Under the pieces are notes generated by a model that worked only from the letters and a program-made list of their open reading frames with translations, searched no databases and was not told the DNA's origin. A stretch of DNA of 64,000 bases from Penelope pileata (taxonomy: Eukaryota > Chordata > Aves > Galliformes > Cracidae): contig WBMW01003122.1 of the NCBI GenBank assembly GCA_013396635.1, positions 1-64,000 on the forward strand, given 5' to 3'. Below, in pieces: positions 50,621 through 63,700 of the stretch; position 1 is the stretch's first letter, and each line of letters starts with the position of its first letter. The position numbers and the translations under genes were made by a program.

Positions 50621-53600
50621 TAATACAACAGCAACATACATAGACCTCAATTGTGAGATCACTGTGAGAGAACATGCAAATCGAGAGCTTTTCCCACTGC
50701 AAGGGCCTCAAACAGTATTTCTAATGGCCTAAAAACATTCTAGGATGTGGATTAGGGTAAGCACATGCAGGAATTACTTTTTTGGCACTTCTTAGGGACA
50801 TCTCAGTAGGCCTCCTGCTACAGATGAAGGACCTTTACCAACACATTTTCTTTGCCCCAGAGGGAAGGTGTCTGAGGAGGCCCAAAGCTGTATTTGTCTG
50901 TTTTGTTAGCAGGGAGGTATTTGAGCTGATTAAAATTTGACAGGGACATGTCCTCCCAGCAGCTCCAGAGCTCCTCTCCAGTGAGCCTTTTCTTTATTCT
51001 AGCCCCTCTTCCCCTTGGGGTTCTTTGTTAGGAAACAGGTGTCCTCAGACTGCAGTCAGATAACCTTTTGAAGGGAGCCCCCATTTGAATCATTACGGAT
51101 CACCATCACTTAGTCTCATTTTCATTCCTTCCTGGTCTTATTTATGGTCCCTGCTCTCCAGAGCCTCCTGGTAGCTTGGTTTCACAAGGGCATAATACAA
51201 GGGAAGGACAAAATACGATAAAGACAACACTCAACACACAAGGCAGAGTTTACAGATCAAGACAGATTCAAACAACTGGAAATGGTGGCATACATCTTCC
51301 ACAAGGCTAAAGGCTTTTTCCAGGGTCACTATAACTTCCTACTACCCCTGCAATCACTCCTGCTTGCCTTGTAGGACCCTCTGCCCTGTGCTTGCTCAGT
51401 CATTTCTTCTGCCCGTCTCCAGTGGCAATGCAGTCCTCTCACTTCCACCACTGGGTGGCATGATTAAACTCTATGTACTTGAAAGTCATTCATGATCAAG
51501 CAGGACACCACAGTCTAGCAACCAGAGTTGCTAATGAACAAGCACAGAGCAGGAAGGACATATTCACCAAAAGCAAGAAAAAACTAGTCACTACATCCTG
51601 CTGCTGGAAGAAACATCAAATTCTCCCAGTTTTTTTTATTTGCATGCTGTTATCAAGCAAGAGCATGCGAATGTTAAACTAACCACAAGCATTTTATCGA
51701 TTCAGAAAGTATATCGGAATATCTTGTAAATCACAAAGACAGGAGATAAGCTTAAGTGAAAACCAGTAACAGCCATTCAGATCTTCTTTTGTTCCCATCA
51801 GTTTTATTTCTGTGCCCTAAGCGGTTTGCCCTGCTACGACAAGTGAACCGAATATTACCTAAGTTGCCAATACAGCTTGAAGAGGACTGGCAAGGAAACA
51901 GCTTTCACCTCGTGATGGCAGAGAGCCTGGACCTTACAAACACAGAAAGACAATTATTGTACTGACTGATAAAAGCAAGTGTTCGTTCTCAGTCCGGATC
52001 CTATGTGTGTGTTTTTTTTTTCTAATGAACTCCATTTATATTACAGCTGCCATCCTGTGTCAAGGTATCCGTTGTGTAGAGGCTTAGGGCAGTTTTTTGG
52101 TAAGCTTTTGGAGACCATCAATAACTACAGTATTTGAGACTTGGAAGCACAACTACAAAGCAAACAGAAAACAAAGCCTATCTGCCAAAACGCTGCAATT
52201 CCTTTGTACATAAACTCATTACAGGAAACATTAAATAAACTGGCCTAAGGAGACTGTCCACTGCTGCCTTGCTTTTTTCTTTTTTTTCCCTTGGAGAGAC
52301 AAAACTTTAGCAGGGACATCATGGTGATGGTTAGGTGATGGCTGGGAAACTTAAAAAAAAATTACGTCAGGTATCAACTGCTCTTCAGACTCAGAAACAG
52401 TGCAAATTTGTCATCTTTCTGTAGAAACAACTTAGGAACACTTGCTGGATCACTGAACAAGACAAAGAAAGCTCCTTGTAGTGTCATTTCACTTTTAACA
52501 AGAAAACAACTCGTCTTTTTGCATCAGTGATTTTTATTTTAAGTAAAATTCAGTATACACAATGACTGTTTCTGTCATGCTTAAGGCTTAAAGTTTCAGT
52601 TCTTTTTTTATGAGTTCTGAATATAGCAGCCTTGCTAGCACAGGACAGGAAAAAAGAACAAATTAGGCTGTGGATACAAACAGCAGTATGCACGGACCAG
52701 ACCACTGAGAGGAAAAAAAGATGTGGGCAATTGCAGCTTAACACTGCTAAGGACAGGAAACAGTCATGACCCTTTAAGACCTAATTCTTCTGCTTGCTGG
52801 CACAAGCAGCTGTCTTAACTAAAAGGAATTCATGCATTCAAAGTGTTCAAGGTAAATTATGAACCTGGGAAAACGGTGTAGCTGACAGCTGTCTCTACAA
52901 CTATGGAATGAATTCACTTCAGCTTTTGTCAGGGGTAGTAACATTGGAATATACTGAAAATTGGGAGGCAGATACCTGCACAACGAACAAGTGACACAAG
53001 CACTTTGCTAACAAGAAAGGCTTGGCACTACAGATAAGGAAACCATGACTCCAGTTCATTTGAATCACAAGAGAGCGGCCCAAAGCCTGATCAGGCGAGA
53101 AGGCCTCGTGAGGGCGAGGTCTGTCTGCCAAGCAAGGCCGCTGCTTGTGTGACTGTGGCTCTGGCAGTCTGGATCAAAACAACGGTTTAGCTCTAGTCTA
53201 TCTTTAGTCACGGTCACTTGCCTCTCTCCTAGGGCTCCTCTGTACAAGGACGTCTCTAAAGCACACTTCTGAATTGCCTGTCCATGGCCAATGCTGGTAT
53301 CACAGAGAATCACTGGCTGACCAGCAGTGAGCACCTCACAGTGACAGCATCTAGCCCTCAGATTAGATAAACATCTATCTCAACTCCTTCCTTTGGTGAG
53401 ACCCATCTGCAACCTGCAAGATGGCAAGTTAAAGATGAGACTTTCCACAAAAAGGGGCGAGGCTGAAATCTCTTGGTAAGAAGCAAGGTTTTCATGGTTC
53501 GTGTTGTTCCGCTTCTAGTTTTTATTAAGTTCCTTTCTGTTGGTTTTAACGTGCACCCATATACGGGCTTGGTCTCCTCCCAGTCAGGTCATCTGGTCTG

Positions 53601-54584
53601 GTCCCTTCTCTGAGCTGTTGTGATTTATTTGGCTGGCACCACAGATCTGATCTCATCTAGCAAAGAGGTAAGACCTCTTCTCCCTTTTCCCCTTGCACTG
53701 CCAACCTGTTGGTTTTAGAGCAGCATCCACTACATCTCACTGAGATCTCTTCTTTCTTTCCTCCTAACTTCATGGTCTCCTGACACTCCATGCCAGATTA
53801 GTCTCTGCCAGGTTCTGTCTGAGGAGGGGCAGAAAAAATACACCCTGCCCCACTAGCAAGGACCTCAGAGCTCCCTGCTATGGACTGCAGTCCCTTTCAT
53901 GCCTTTGGCTCTCCAAGTCATGGCAGACCCTTCACTGGCAATAACTTTCATTCATTTTCTGCATCATCCCATTTGATCAGCGATTTTGTTTCTTTGTCTT
54001 TCCTGCAGTTTTCTGCAAGTTGCCACAGGGATTCTTCTCACCAACAGACCATCAGGTGTCTCAGAGTTCATTTTTATCTTCTGATCTTCATGAACTGGCA
54101 GGTACTTTTTAGCTTCATTTCCTGGAGTTCATACATCCTAAGCAGCCACAATCCCTCTTCTTGTGGCTATGCATTCCTCTTCCTGGAGACATGCTCCTTC
54201 TCAAGGTCTCCTTACAGACAACCCTTCCCATTTGCTTATATAACCTGAAATGCATCGATATAGTAGGCTTCTGCAATGCAGCTGCTGCTTTGCAGGATGC
54301 TGCGGTCCATCCACTCCTCCCCACCTCACCACAGCCACAAAAGTGTGCTCTGACAAAGAGCCCGTACGCTCCTCCTCTGCTGGTAGCAGTCCAGCTTTCA
54401 GCCAGGACAGCGAGAAGGTACAGAAAGATGCATTCAGACAGCAAGGAAGCACTCCCTACTTCAAAGTCTTTCTTCCGAGGGAGGACTGAGCAAAAAGTAA
54501 TTTGTCCAACTGGTTCTTTCTTGAGGCCACTGCCATGCTAAACTTGCATTCATAAGGCTGCAGACTTGATCCCTGCTAACATGA

Positions 54585-55188
54585 TGATTGGGAGATCAGA
54601 AGCATATCAGAAGCAGGTCGAGGGAGGTGATCCTCCCCCTCTACTCTGCCCTGGTCAGGCCTCAGCTGGAGTACTGTATCCAATTCTGGGCTCCCCTGTA
54701 TAAGAAAGACAGGGACCTCCTGGAAAGAGTCCAGCGGAGGGCCACAAAGATGATCAAGCGCCTGGAGCATCTCCCTTATGAGGAGAGGCTCAGTAAGCTG
54801 GGTCTGTTCAGCCTGGAGAAAAGAAGGCTGAGAGGGGACCTGATCCATGTTTATAAGTATCTTAGTTGCGGGAGGCAAATGGAGGTGGGGAACCTCTTTT
54901 CGGTGGTCAGTGGGGACAGGACAAGGGGCAATGGCCTTAAGCTGGAGCACAGGAAGTTCCGCACCAACATGCGGAAGAACTTCTTCACGGTGCGGGTGAC
55001 GGAGCACTGGAACAGGCTGCCCAGGGAGGTTGTGGAGTCTCCTTCCCTGGAGATATTCAAGACCCGCCTGGACGCCTACCTGTGCAACCTGCTGTAGGGA
55101 ACCTGCTCTGGCAGGGGGGTTGGACTCGATGACCTCTTGAGGTCCCTTCCAACCCCTACAATTCTGTGATTCTGTGATTCTGTGATAT
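54585..55188 (+). repeat. CR1 LINE copy, about 600 bp, with open C-terminal ORF2
   Basis: Encodes the end of the CR1 reverse transcriptase polyprotein without a stop for about 169 codons (ALVRPQLEYCIQFWAPLYKK, LERVQRRATKMIKRLEHLPY, LGLFSLEKRRLRGDLIHVYK, RVTEHWNRLPREVV). It ends in three ATTCTGTG units. 5'-truncated and so unable to move itself, but young. Confidence 0.95.
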
Positions 55189-56934
55189 CTGAAGTGTGGC
55201 ATGGGTGCTAATGAGAGTTGGACGGTCCTCAAAAGGCTGTTGTAAATCATCCCTTCACCAAGATGGGCTCTAATGGGGTAGAAGATGGACTGAATTCAGT
55301 TCTATTCACTGCTTCATTTGGAAATCTAGAAAAATCACCACTGATGAAATTTGAAGTAGACAAACAGTTTGTTGGAATACAAAATAATCATGGGGAAACG
55401 GTAGGCATGCAGGTGCCTGGTGGTTTATTGAGACAAAAGCATTGTAGTCAAAACTAAGGAAGGGTGATACCTACAGAGTAAGGAGGTGTTTTTTTCCTGA
55501 AAAGCAGATGCTTAAAAAAAGGCTTTATGTCACTGTTATTGCGGGCAACAATACATCAAAGAAGAGGCCCTTGCAGGGAGGCCTTGCAGGCCCTTCAGCA
55601 GCAAGAGGAACAGCTTCTACTTTCTGAGAACAGAGCTGATGAAACTGGTACCACAGTGTTGCCTGCTCATCTGATAGCTGCATCTTTAAAGGACTGTTAG
55701 TACACGAAAGAGAAGACATACATGCTCTGCAGGGCAATAACCTGCACTGGTGGTCTGCCAGTGACAGATTTAAAACTTCATAGATGCAGTTTATGAAAGA
55801 CAAGTGAGCAGCTACTTGCTGTATAAGCATTTCATCCTGGAGAACATGAAAGCAGTAGATCCTACATTTCACGTTGTTTTCACATCAAGCTTTTACAGAA
55901 GAAAGAGCTCAATATAAGTTATTAGGCAGAGTAACAATATCACAAACACATAGGACAGCAGCAAATAGTATAACTGAACGAAGAGCTACCTGTGTTCAGA
56001 ATAATACAGGAGGAGGTCAACGTAGAAGATGTGATCTCTCCTGGGCTGGGATCTATGAGTCTTTCTCCCTTCCCATTCATTGTCTGTAGCTTTCTTGTTT
56101 CTGCTTCTCACTGTGACTCTCCAGTTTCTCCCACTATCAAGCAAGCAGCCTTCCCAGCTGAGAAATGGCTTTACTTCTGTTTGGCTGGTCTTTTGTGGGA
56201 CACAGAGGAGAGCAGCGTTTGCTACTTGCTAGCACAACTGTTCTGCTGGAGGGACTCAACACCGCCCTACCTAGCCAGCACATTCTTCCCCACCTCACAG
56301 GATCCCCAAAAAGAGAGTTGGGGCCCACTGCCTTCTCAAGAGAAGTTTGTAGAAATTGCTGCGCTTCCTGCCGTGATATGAACCATGAGAAACCTCAGCT
56401 CCACCTGCCCTTACACCACACACACCCCCCCTACTTCTCACTTGATGTTCAGACCATTATCAGCCTTTGTGCCAGGTCGGTGGTAACTTTGCTATATATA
56501 AAACCTGCTATGGGAGACATCAAGCAAAAAGGCAGTGTGAATTGGCATGCCCTCATTTCTTCTCTTTGCAAGGCAAGTAGGGGTTAGGAAGACCAAAGAG
56601 CAATGAATAAAGGGAGATTTCCCCACGCTAAATCTATACAGCTCTCTTCTTCTTCAGCTACATGGCATAACTTAGAAAACTAGTTATCCCACATAGCAGG
56701 ACTAGAAACACCTCCCACACAACCACCGAGTGCCTTCCTCCTCTCTGCTCACCGTGATCCTGTCATTCTTTTTTCTGAGTTTGAGATGCACTTTGTAACC
56801 CCTAAGAAAGAACAACAGCTCTGACGAACGAGAGCTACTTAGTGACATCTGCTTTTAAGGATTTTTGGGTAAGATGAAGTGGCTTTAACTCAGTAATTAG
56901 GTTCTCACTGGAAACTTGGTATTGCCTTACACAC

Positions 56935-57199
56935 TATAAAACATATTTCTTTTCTACATTTATTTAAAGGACCATCTCTGGTGAGGATTGAGGAGAGAAG
57001 CACTCGTGATACGATCTCAAGGAAGTACAGAGTTTCCGTTGAGAGACACAGCTCCCCAGTACCATTTGCTTTTTGCAGCTGCTGGGTATCACAGCGTAAG
57101 CAGCACTTTGCTGGCAGAGCTACCTGACCAGAAGCAATTCTGCTCCATCAGAACCAAGGAGCTCCTTCGCATCATTTGAAAAGAAAGAGGGGAGAAAAG
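56935..57199 (+). promoter_or_regulatory. CCR4: Candidate promoter and 5' UTR exon for the CCR4-type receptor
   Basis: TATAAAAC at 56935, an inferred TSS near 56965, then about 235 nt with no ATG at all, closing at AAAAG|GTAACA (donor GT at 57200). The target acceptor is CATTCTCAG|G at 58796. An ATG-free leader of this length is unusual by chance. Linkage is inferred. Confidence 0.35.
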
Positions 57200-57784
57200 G
57201 TAACATTTACAAAATGTAGCAGCAGAAGCAGCTGTCTGTCCTATGTGCTTAAAATGTGTGTGAATCTAACTCTTTTTCCTTTACCTCTTATTGCTGCTTA
57301 GGTAATTTTTAAAGCAGTTTTCAGAAATCCTGCATAATCAGGATTAGGCGTATGTGCGTTATGTGAGCGTATGTATTCAGATTAAAATACTTTAGTAGAA
57401 TAGCCATGCTGAATGTATATTCAATTCAGGAATGTCTAGGTGCTGTTGTCACATCTCTAGGCCATTGGTGTCGAACAGTTTTGTTCCTGCAATTTGTAAT
57501 TCAGATATTATATTCTTCTCAGTGTATAACAGAACAGAACTGCAGACTGGAAAGGTGTCACTGCAGAGACTACACGCAGTAGGAGTTGGGCTAATGATAG
57601 TCAATGCTTGCTGTTATGCAGCAGCAATGTACAATGTGAAGACAAATAGAGCGATAATACGCATCTTCTGACTCTGATTCACAAAAATAAGGACAAAGAG
57701 GAAGGACATAACTCCAGCTTGCAAAAATTCTGGGATGTTAGGCTGAGAAAAGACACTTGCTGTGTTGCAAAAAACACAGCAATA

Positions 57785-58157
57785 CATCAGCCTGGAGAAG
57801 AGAAGGCTCTGAGGTGACCTGATAGTGGCCTTTCAGTATCTAAAGGGGGGCTATAAGAAAGAGGGGGACAGACTCTTTAGCAGGGTCTGTGGGGACAGGA
57901 CAAGGGGGAGTGGCTTCAAACTGGAAGAGAGGAAATTTAGGTTAGATTTAAGGAAAAAGTTTCTGATAGTAAGGCTGGTGCAGCACTGTAACAGGTTGCC
58001 CAGAGAGGTGGTGGAAGTCCCATCCCTGGAGGCATTCAGGGTCAGGCTGGACCAAGCTCTGAGCACCCTGACCTAGCTGTAGGTGCCCCTGTACATTGCA
58101 GGGGAGTTGGACCAGATGACCTTTAAAGGTCCCTTCCAACTCTAGGGATTCTATGAC
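57785..58157 (+). repeat. CR1 LINE 3' copy
   Basis: From CAGCCTGGAGAAGAGAAGGC through RVCGDRTRGSGFKLEERKFR and LVQHCNRLPREVVEVPSLEA to a GGATTCTATGA end. It lies in the inferred intron of the CCR4-type gene. Confidence 0.92.
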
Positions 58158-58815
58158 TGACAAAGTATTTGCAGTGTCCATCATGTGATCTAGTCAACCT
58201 CAAAGTAACACAAACTGTCTATTAGAAAAGAACATATATACAAAAATGACAAATTCCTGTTATTCACCTTGTCTGTAAAGACAGTGCTTACTGAAAACTG
58301 ACGTCACCTTTCAGTAAGAGTCATTTCATTAGAAGGGTCAGATGCTTTTCTATTGCTGCCTACTTTCAGTAATGGTTGCCCGATAAGAAAGATGAGTAAA
58401 ATCCTGAACTGCTACAAACAGTGGCTCTGGTTTTTACTTTAATCCACACAGGATTTATCCTTCTCTGATTTGATATCTATGGCCTGTTTCTTTCATCCCT
58501 GTTTGCTTTCAGCTCCATAGCTTGAATGGCGCTCAGTGTTCTTGACATGACTTCTTCACGGACGTGCACAGTGTTAGAAGGACTGACCACGTGCATGCTA
58601 AGGACAGTACTTTTGCAAGTGTGCATAAACATCCCATAATGCTTAACTATTGTTTGAGAATCTGCAATGAGAAGTGCATTAGAACTGCAAGTCAGCCACT
58701 GAGCAGTCTTCCCAACATGATTCAGGCTTGTGGAGTAACCACATGGTCATCATGCAGATAAAGTCACTGACTTTTTTTATATGCTTTCATTCTCAGGAAC
58801 TGGGGAAAAAAAACC

Positions 58816-59892
58816 ATGAGTTCTTCGAGTACACAGTCCTTTGAAGCTGACACATCACCCTTATATGAATATTCTGATAGTTACAGTGATGCTCCAAAAC
58901 CATGCAGTAAGGAAACCGTCAAGAGGTTTGCAGCCTCTTTCCTCCCCGTTCTATATACCTTGGTATTCCTGGTTGGGCTAATGGGAAACACCCTGGTCAT
59001 TGTGGTCCTCTTTAAATACAAGAGACTGAAGAGCATGACTGATGTGTACTTGCTAAACCTCGCCATCTCAGATTTGCTCTTTGTTCTATCCCTGCCGTTC
59101 TGGTCTTACTTCACAATAGACCAGTGGGTTTTTGGAACTCCCTGGTGTAAAATTATTTCATGGATCTACCTGGTTGGGTTCTACAGTGGGATATTTTTTA
59201 TTATGCTTATGAGTATAGACAGATACCTGGCAATTGTTCGTGCAGTGTTTTCCATGAAAGAAAGAACTGCCTTCCATGGCCTGATTACCAGTCTTATTGT
59301 ATGGCTGGTAGCTCTTTTAGCCTCAGTTCCAGAACTCATATTTAGAGAATCTTTTATTGAGCAAAATTATACTACCTGCAAGCCGAGATATCCAGGCAAT
59401 TTAATGGCATGGAAACTCTTTTGCACTTTGGAAATCAACATTTTAGGGCTCCTGCTCCCTTGTATAGTTATGGCATTTTGTTATTCCACGATCATTAAAA
59501 CTTTAGTTCACTGTAGAAATGAAAAAAAGAATAAGGCTGTGAGGATGATCTTTGCTGTCATGATTGTGTTTTTCTTCTTCTGGACTCCCTACAATATTGT
59601 AATTTTATTACAACTGCTGGAATTTACTGGAGTCATTCGAGACTGTCAAGTGAGCAGGAACCTGGACTATGCATTCCAAATAACTGAAACTCTTGGACTT
59701 TTTCACTGTTGCCTCAATCCAGTCATCTACTTCTTCATGGGGGAAAAATTTAAGAAGTACCTGAAGATGCTCTTTAAGAACTGGCAGTTACCTGGAGATA
59801 TTTGCAAGCGGTGTGGATTTCACGCCACTTACTACTCTGAGTCTACCAGTTCATTCCACACACAATCTACTGGGGATCAAGATGCTCTGTGA
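58816..59892 (+). CDS. CCR4: C-C chemokine receptor type 4 (CCR4)
   Basis: Class A GPCR; in mammals the CCL17/CCL22 receptor on Th2, Treg and skin-homing T cells. 358 aa (human 360) with a strong match: FKYKRLKSMTDVYLLNLAIS, SWIYLVGFYSGIFFIMLMSI, DRYLAIV (135-141), LEINILGLLLP in TM5, CRNEKKNKAVRMIFAV in loop 3, FWTPYNIV in TM6, HCCLNPVIYFFMGEKFKKYL in TM7/helix 8, and the CCR4-like C-terminus HTQSTGDQDAL. C111-C188 and C30-C277 disulfides; N184 glycosylation; tyrosines in the LYEYSDSYSD stretch. The ATG has A at -3 and follows the acceptor ATTCTCAG at 58796 by 19 nt. In human CCR4 lies several Mb from CX3CR1, so neighbourhood differs; a CCR4-related bird paralogue is the main alternative. 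Confidence 0.85.
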   Translation: MSSSSTQSFEADTSPLYEYSDSYSDAPKPCSKETVKRFAASFLPVLYTLVFLVGLMGNTLVIVVLFKYKRLKSMTDVYLLNLAISDLLFVLSLPFWSYFTIDQWVFGTPWCKIISWIYLVGFYSGIFFIMLMSIDRYLAIVRAVFSMKERTAFHGLITSLIVWLVALLASVPELIFRESFIEQNYTTCKPRYPGNLMAWKLFCTLEINILGLLLPCIVMAFCYSTIIKTLVHCRNEKKNKAVRMIFAVMIVFFFFWTPYNIVILLQLLEFTGVIRDCQVSRNLDYAFQITETLGLFHCCLNPVIYFFMGEKFKKYLKMLFKNWQLPGDICKRCGFHATYYSESTSSFHTQSTGDQDAL

Positions 59893-60720
59893 CATGTTCC
59901 AGACCAGCTGTTGAACTCATCAGAAAGCAAACTGACAAAAGCAGGAACTTTGAAAAGCTCAGCAAATGAACAAGCATTTAACAGTCAGCTAGTCCCTGAT
60001 AATAACTTACTTCAGCTTTAATTCCCACCTCTTACGATTTTCTGAATACTATGACAGATGCTGTCCTAAATGTGAGAGCTGGAAGAGGGACATTTACATT
60101 TTATCTGCTGCAACTGCAAATCACTGCCCAGATGTAACAGCAGCCTTGGCTCACTGCAAGTACTGTGCTCTGCTTCTTGTTTTTCACCAGCATCAAGAGA
60201 GAGGTTGGTCTGCACAGAGAGCAGAGGAGAGACCACTCACCATCTCAAAGTGCATTTGGAATGTATCTTTGTTTATTCAAGGAGAAGGGTGGTTTTTACC
60301 GTATTTTTTATTCTACTGCTGATCTGTGTTGGTTTTGCTTGCTCAGACCCTTAGTAATCTATTAACAACACCAGCCACTGTTAACAGTTTCATCTCAGGA
60401 GAGGATATACCCTCTGTCTTCATGAAAAACGACACAAAATACACTCTTCACGTGCATAAAGACGCAAAGTCAATGCATTACATTAGGCTATAAATTTAGA
60501 TATGTTTTCTCTCAGGATCCAAGCTGTGTATATGCCGATGCATGAGTATATATATGCGTTCTGAATGACTTTATTACCCTAATTCAGGATGGTAATTCTT
60601 TTCTTTTTAATTAACATTGGAAACATGTTGCTTTTTTTAAAATAAAATAAAATAAAATTGTTTTTAAAACTTTTTTTCCAGTATGTGTGAATAAATTTGA
60701 AATATCTTTATTATAAGTAT
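59893..60720 (+). terminator. CCR4: CCR4-type receptor 3' UTR and polyadenylation signals
   Basis: AT-rich stretch. Overlapping AATAAA hexamers at 60641, 60646 and 60651, and another in GTGAATAAATTT at about 60690, make this the likely 3' end, giving a UTR of about 0.77 kb. Confidence 0.6.
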
Positions 60721-63700
60721 CTTTTTTAAATGAATGTTATTTGTTTCAAAAACAGCTAAACTCCAAGACTGAATTTTCATTCATAGTGTAAGTATCTGGC
60801 AAAACAAGAGAAAGCAAAGACATGCTGTGTAGGGAAGGCCTGTCATAATTTAGAAACCACACAAACAATAGTAGCATTTGATAACAGGGCAGAAGGTGAA
60901 GAGCGATACCCCAGTAGCTGCTCGCAGATCTACATGATCTGGCACAGGAAGGAAACTCACAAAGCAACATTTAGATTTTGGCACAAAAATAATTTTTAAA
61001 AAGGAAGAAATAGTGATGTAGGAGTAGCCAAAATAAGAGTTGAAAAACCTGCACTGGAAAATATTCCTGGTGTGTCTTCTTTGCTAAACGACAACTACTC
61101 AGCAGAAAGACTTTCATTTTTCTTAGGATGCTGGTAATGAAATGACCACCCAGCATTCAAACGTGGCTAGAAATAGCAGAAAAAACTTTTAAATACATAA
61201 GGAAAGAGTGTGAGAAGGAATATAAAAATATTGTAGTGCTGTTGTCATGATCACCCTAAATTAGGAACATAAAATGAAGGTCACCTCCACGTAGCCTCTC
61301 TCATGATACAACAGACAGACCGAAAATAAAAAGTAGCACACACATATCCTTCACAATTCATTTTGGGAATTCATCACCATCAGCACTTTGCTGATGTTGA
61401 CAACTTCAAGCAAGGACCTGCATTAATGCAGATAATAAGAACAGCTGTGGAACGCATTACTGCGCTAAGAAAATGTCTTCCTTGCAGCAAAAAGAGTGTG
61501 AACTCTTACTATTCAATACCTTACAAGTCACTGAGTAAATCATACGAAAAACTGTCTCAAAGGGTGGGTTAACCCATCTATCATCTATTTTGAAAAGGAA
61601 GAGCAAGACAAATTGCAAGCATCAGGTGCAGGAAAGTCTCACAGAGGTCACTGAACCCGACGACACATCACTTCCAAACCGGCACGGCACATCGGCCTCA
61701 CAGACGTGACACTGGTGGCACAGGCACTGCCATTTGCTAAGCTATTCACCAGGCAAGTGCCTGGACTAATTTGGAAGCAAGGCAGCACAACACAGTTGTT
61801 TCCTTGGTCCTACTCTGTGACCCTTCCAGTCAAGAAGATCAAGCAGGTCCTTTAGATAAAACTGGGACCTTGCTTTCCAGATGAGGGCAATGGCTGCCTG
61901 TACTGGACTGACAAAAATGAAAGTCAGCAAACAAAAAGCAACCCATACCAGGCTCTCAGCAAGGTAAGAAAGGTCAGGAGCACCAAGATGGCCAGCAGCT
62001 CGCATGCCTTGGCCTGGCCACGGGCACACACCCTGGGGTGGGGGACAACATGAACCCACTCATGTGTGGAGTTACAGGCCACACCCAGCACCACTTTAAA
62101 TTGAGCTAGCGAGAAGGCCCTTTTCCGCACAAAACTCAGAGGTGCTTCTAGTTGCTGCCAGGCTTTGTGCTCCCCACACGCTGTGCATGTGTGTGCTTGG
62201 GGCAGATTGGCCTGCTCAACTGGTGCAGGCCGAGCTCCCTCGTGGTGAAAAGTGCCCGCAGTTCTCTGCCCACTGAGCCTCCCCCAGCCCTCCCCACAAT
62301 ACTCACAGCTACTTGACAGGGCTGCAGGATGAGCCACCAGGCTGGAAGCTGTGCTCTGGGTAGGCTTCCTGAATCAGGTGCTCACTATTATTGGTGGGCT
62401 CAGGAACCCACAGCCTGAGAGCAGGGTTTATCAAAGCTGAACGGTTTTCATCTCTGCCACCTGGAACAAAACCAGGCACTGAGCCGCTGTGGATAATGCC
62501 ACTCCTCTTTTGAAAGAGGGCTTTGAAATCTGCTGACGAGAAAAAATGAGATAATACTATTAACATAGACAAAAATAAAGCAGGGATTTTCAAAATGTCA
62601 GTTGATCAAAGGTGTTGTTTTAGCTGAACAAGAGTTTCCAAGCGATAAAAGATGGTTATGTACAGACCTATTGAACCATGAAAGAAAATGGATAGATATT
62701 TGGGTGAAGAAGCAAAGCTGACTCATTCCTAAACCCACATTTTTACAACAAGGTTCCTTGGAAGGCCACTCAGAGCAACTGAGAGAGGACACAAAGCTGT
62801 CACGGAAGTGCAGACAAGGGGGGGAAATCAGCATAACGACATTAAACATAAAAATGATTAAAAGGTTAAAAAAGTCGATAGTTTTTTTCCACTCAACACA
62901 TAAGTCAGTGCAGTAATTCCCTAAACATAAGGCTGAATTGCACACATACATCTTACTCAGGAGCATGGTTTTATCCCCTCTGTGCAGAGGAAGCATCACG
63001 GTAGGCTGCCTCCTCCCGGACTACTCTTAGTATGAGAGCCAGTCACGGAAAGAAATTGAGGAATTGCCATTCTTGGTCCGAAGGACAATGCAATGTTAAA
63101 TGCAATCTAACAGGTCCTACAGTGCTCCTCTGCTACCACGACACTTCCAGTTGTTGACACTCACGCATTTTCCTCCAGAAACATGATTTCTTGTTTTATC
63201 TAGCATTTCTCTCTTAACACAGCCAGACACCAGCCTCATCAACTCCCAGCTGATAATCCCAGTAATCTTACTGTAACACAGCAATGATGCATGCTAGTAT
63301 CACTGGCAAGTCAAAGAGAAATCACTCCAGATGGAGCAGGCACTATCGAGTGAGTACACACCAAGTTAGATGCTTCCAGGAAAATCTTCTTTTTCATGAT
63401 CGTTCAACAGCAGCAACCATCAGAAAAAAAAAAAAGTATGATCTTATGGGACAGTCAAAGACACCTCTTGCAGAAATAACGCTCATAAATGGAAAAGCCT
63501 CCTGTCTGTTTCAGACTGGCAAATTCCAAGTCCTCTCCCAACTCCTTGATGGAGACAGGGATGACTGCCAAATGCTGCTATACTCTTTCCCTTGGAGGTA
63601 CGTATCCCTCCACAGACCCCTCCTCTGCTCAGCATAAAAGAGGACAGCTTGCGGGCCATGCTCAGTGTCCCAGATCAAAGGCTTTTCTCTTTATTCACTT

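Larger units (their letters stand above)
44981..56930. other. Long intergenic interval between CX3CR1 and the CCR4-type receptor
   Basis: No conserved coding seen on either strand and no chemokine-receptor remnants (no DRY or NPxxY relics). It holds CR1 copies at 49668-49960 and 54585-55188, a tandem duplication at 50411-50620, A/T-runs and an A-run at 49398. Confidence 0.55.

Noticed and set aside
54588..55097. 169-codon protein as a host gene
   Set aside because: It is the CR1 reverse transcriptase C-terminus in a LINE copy.
61924..62337. 137-codon minus-strand frame downstream of CCR4, considered as a GLB1 exon
   Set aside because: No recognisable galactosidase sequence, splice sites or conserved residues.
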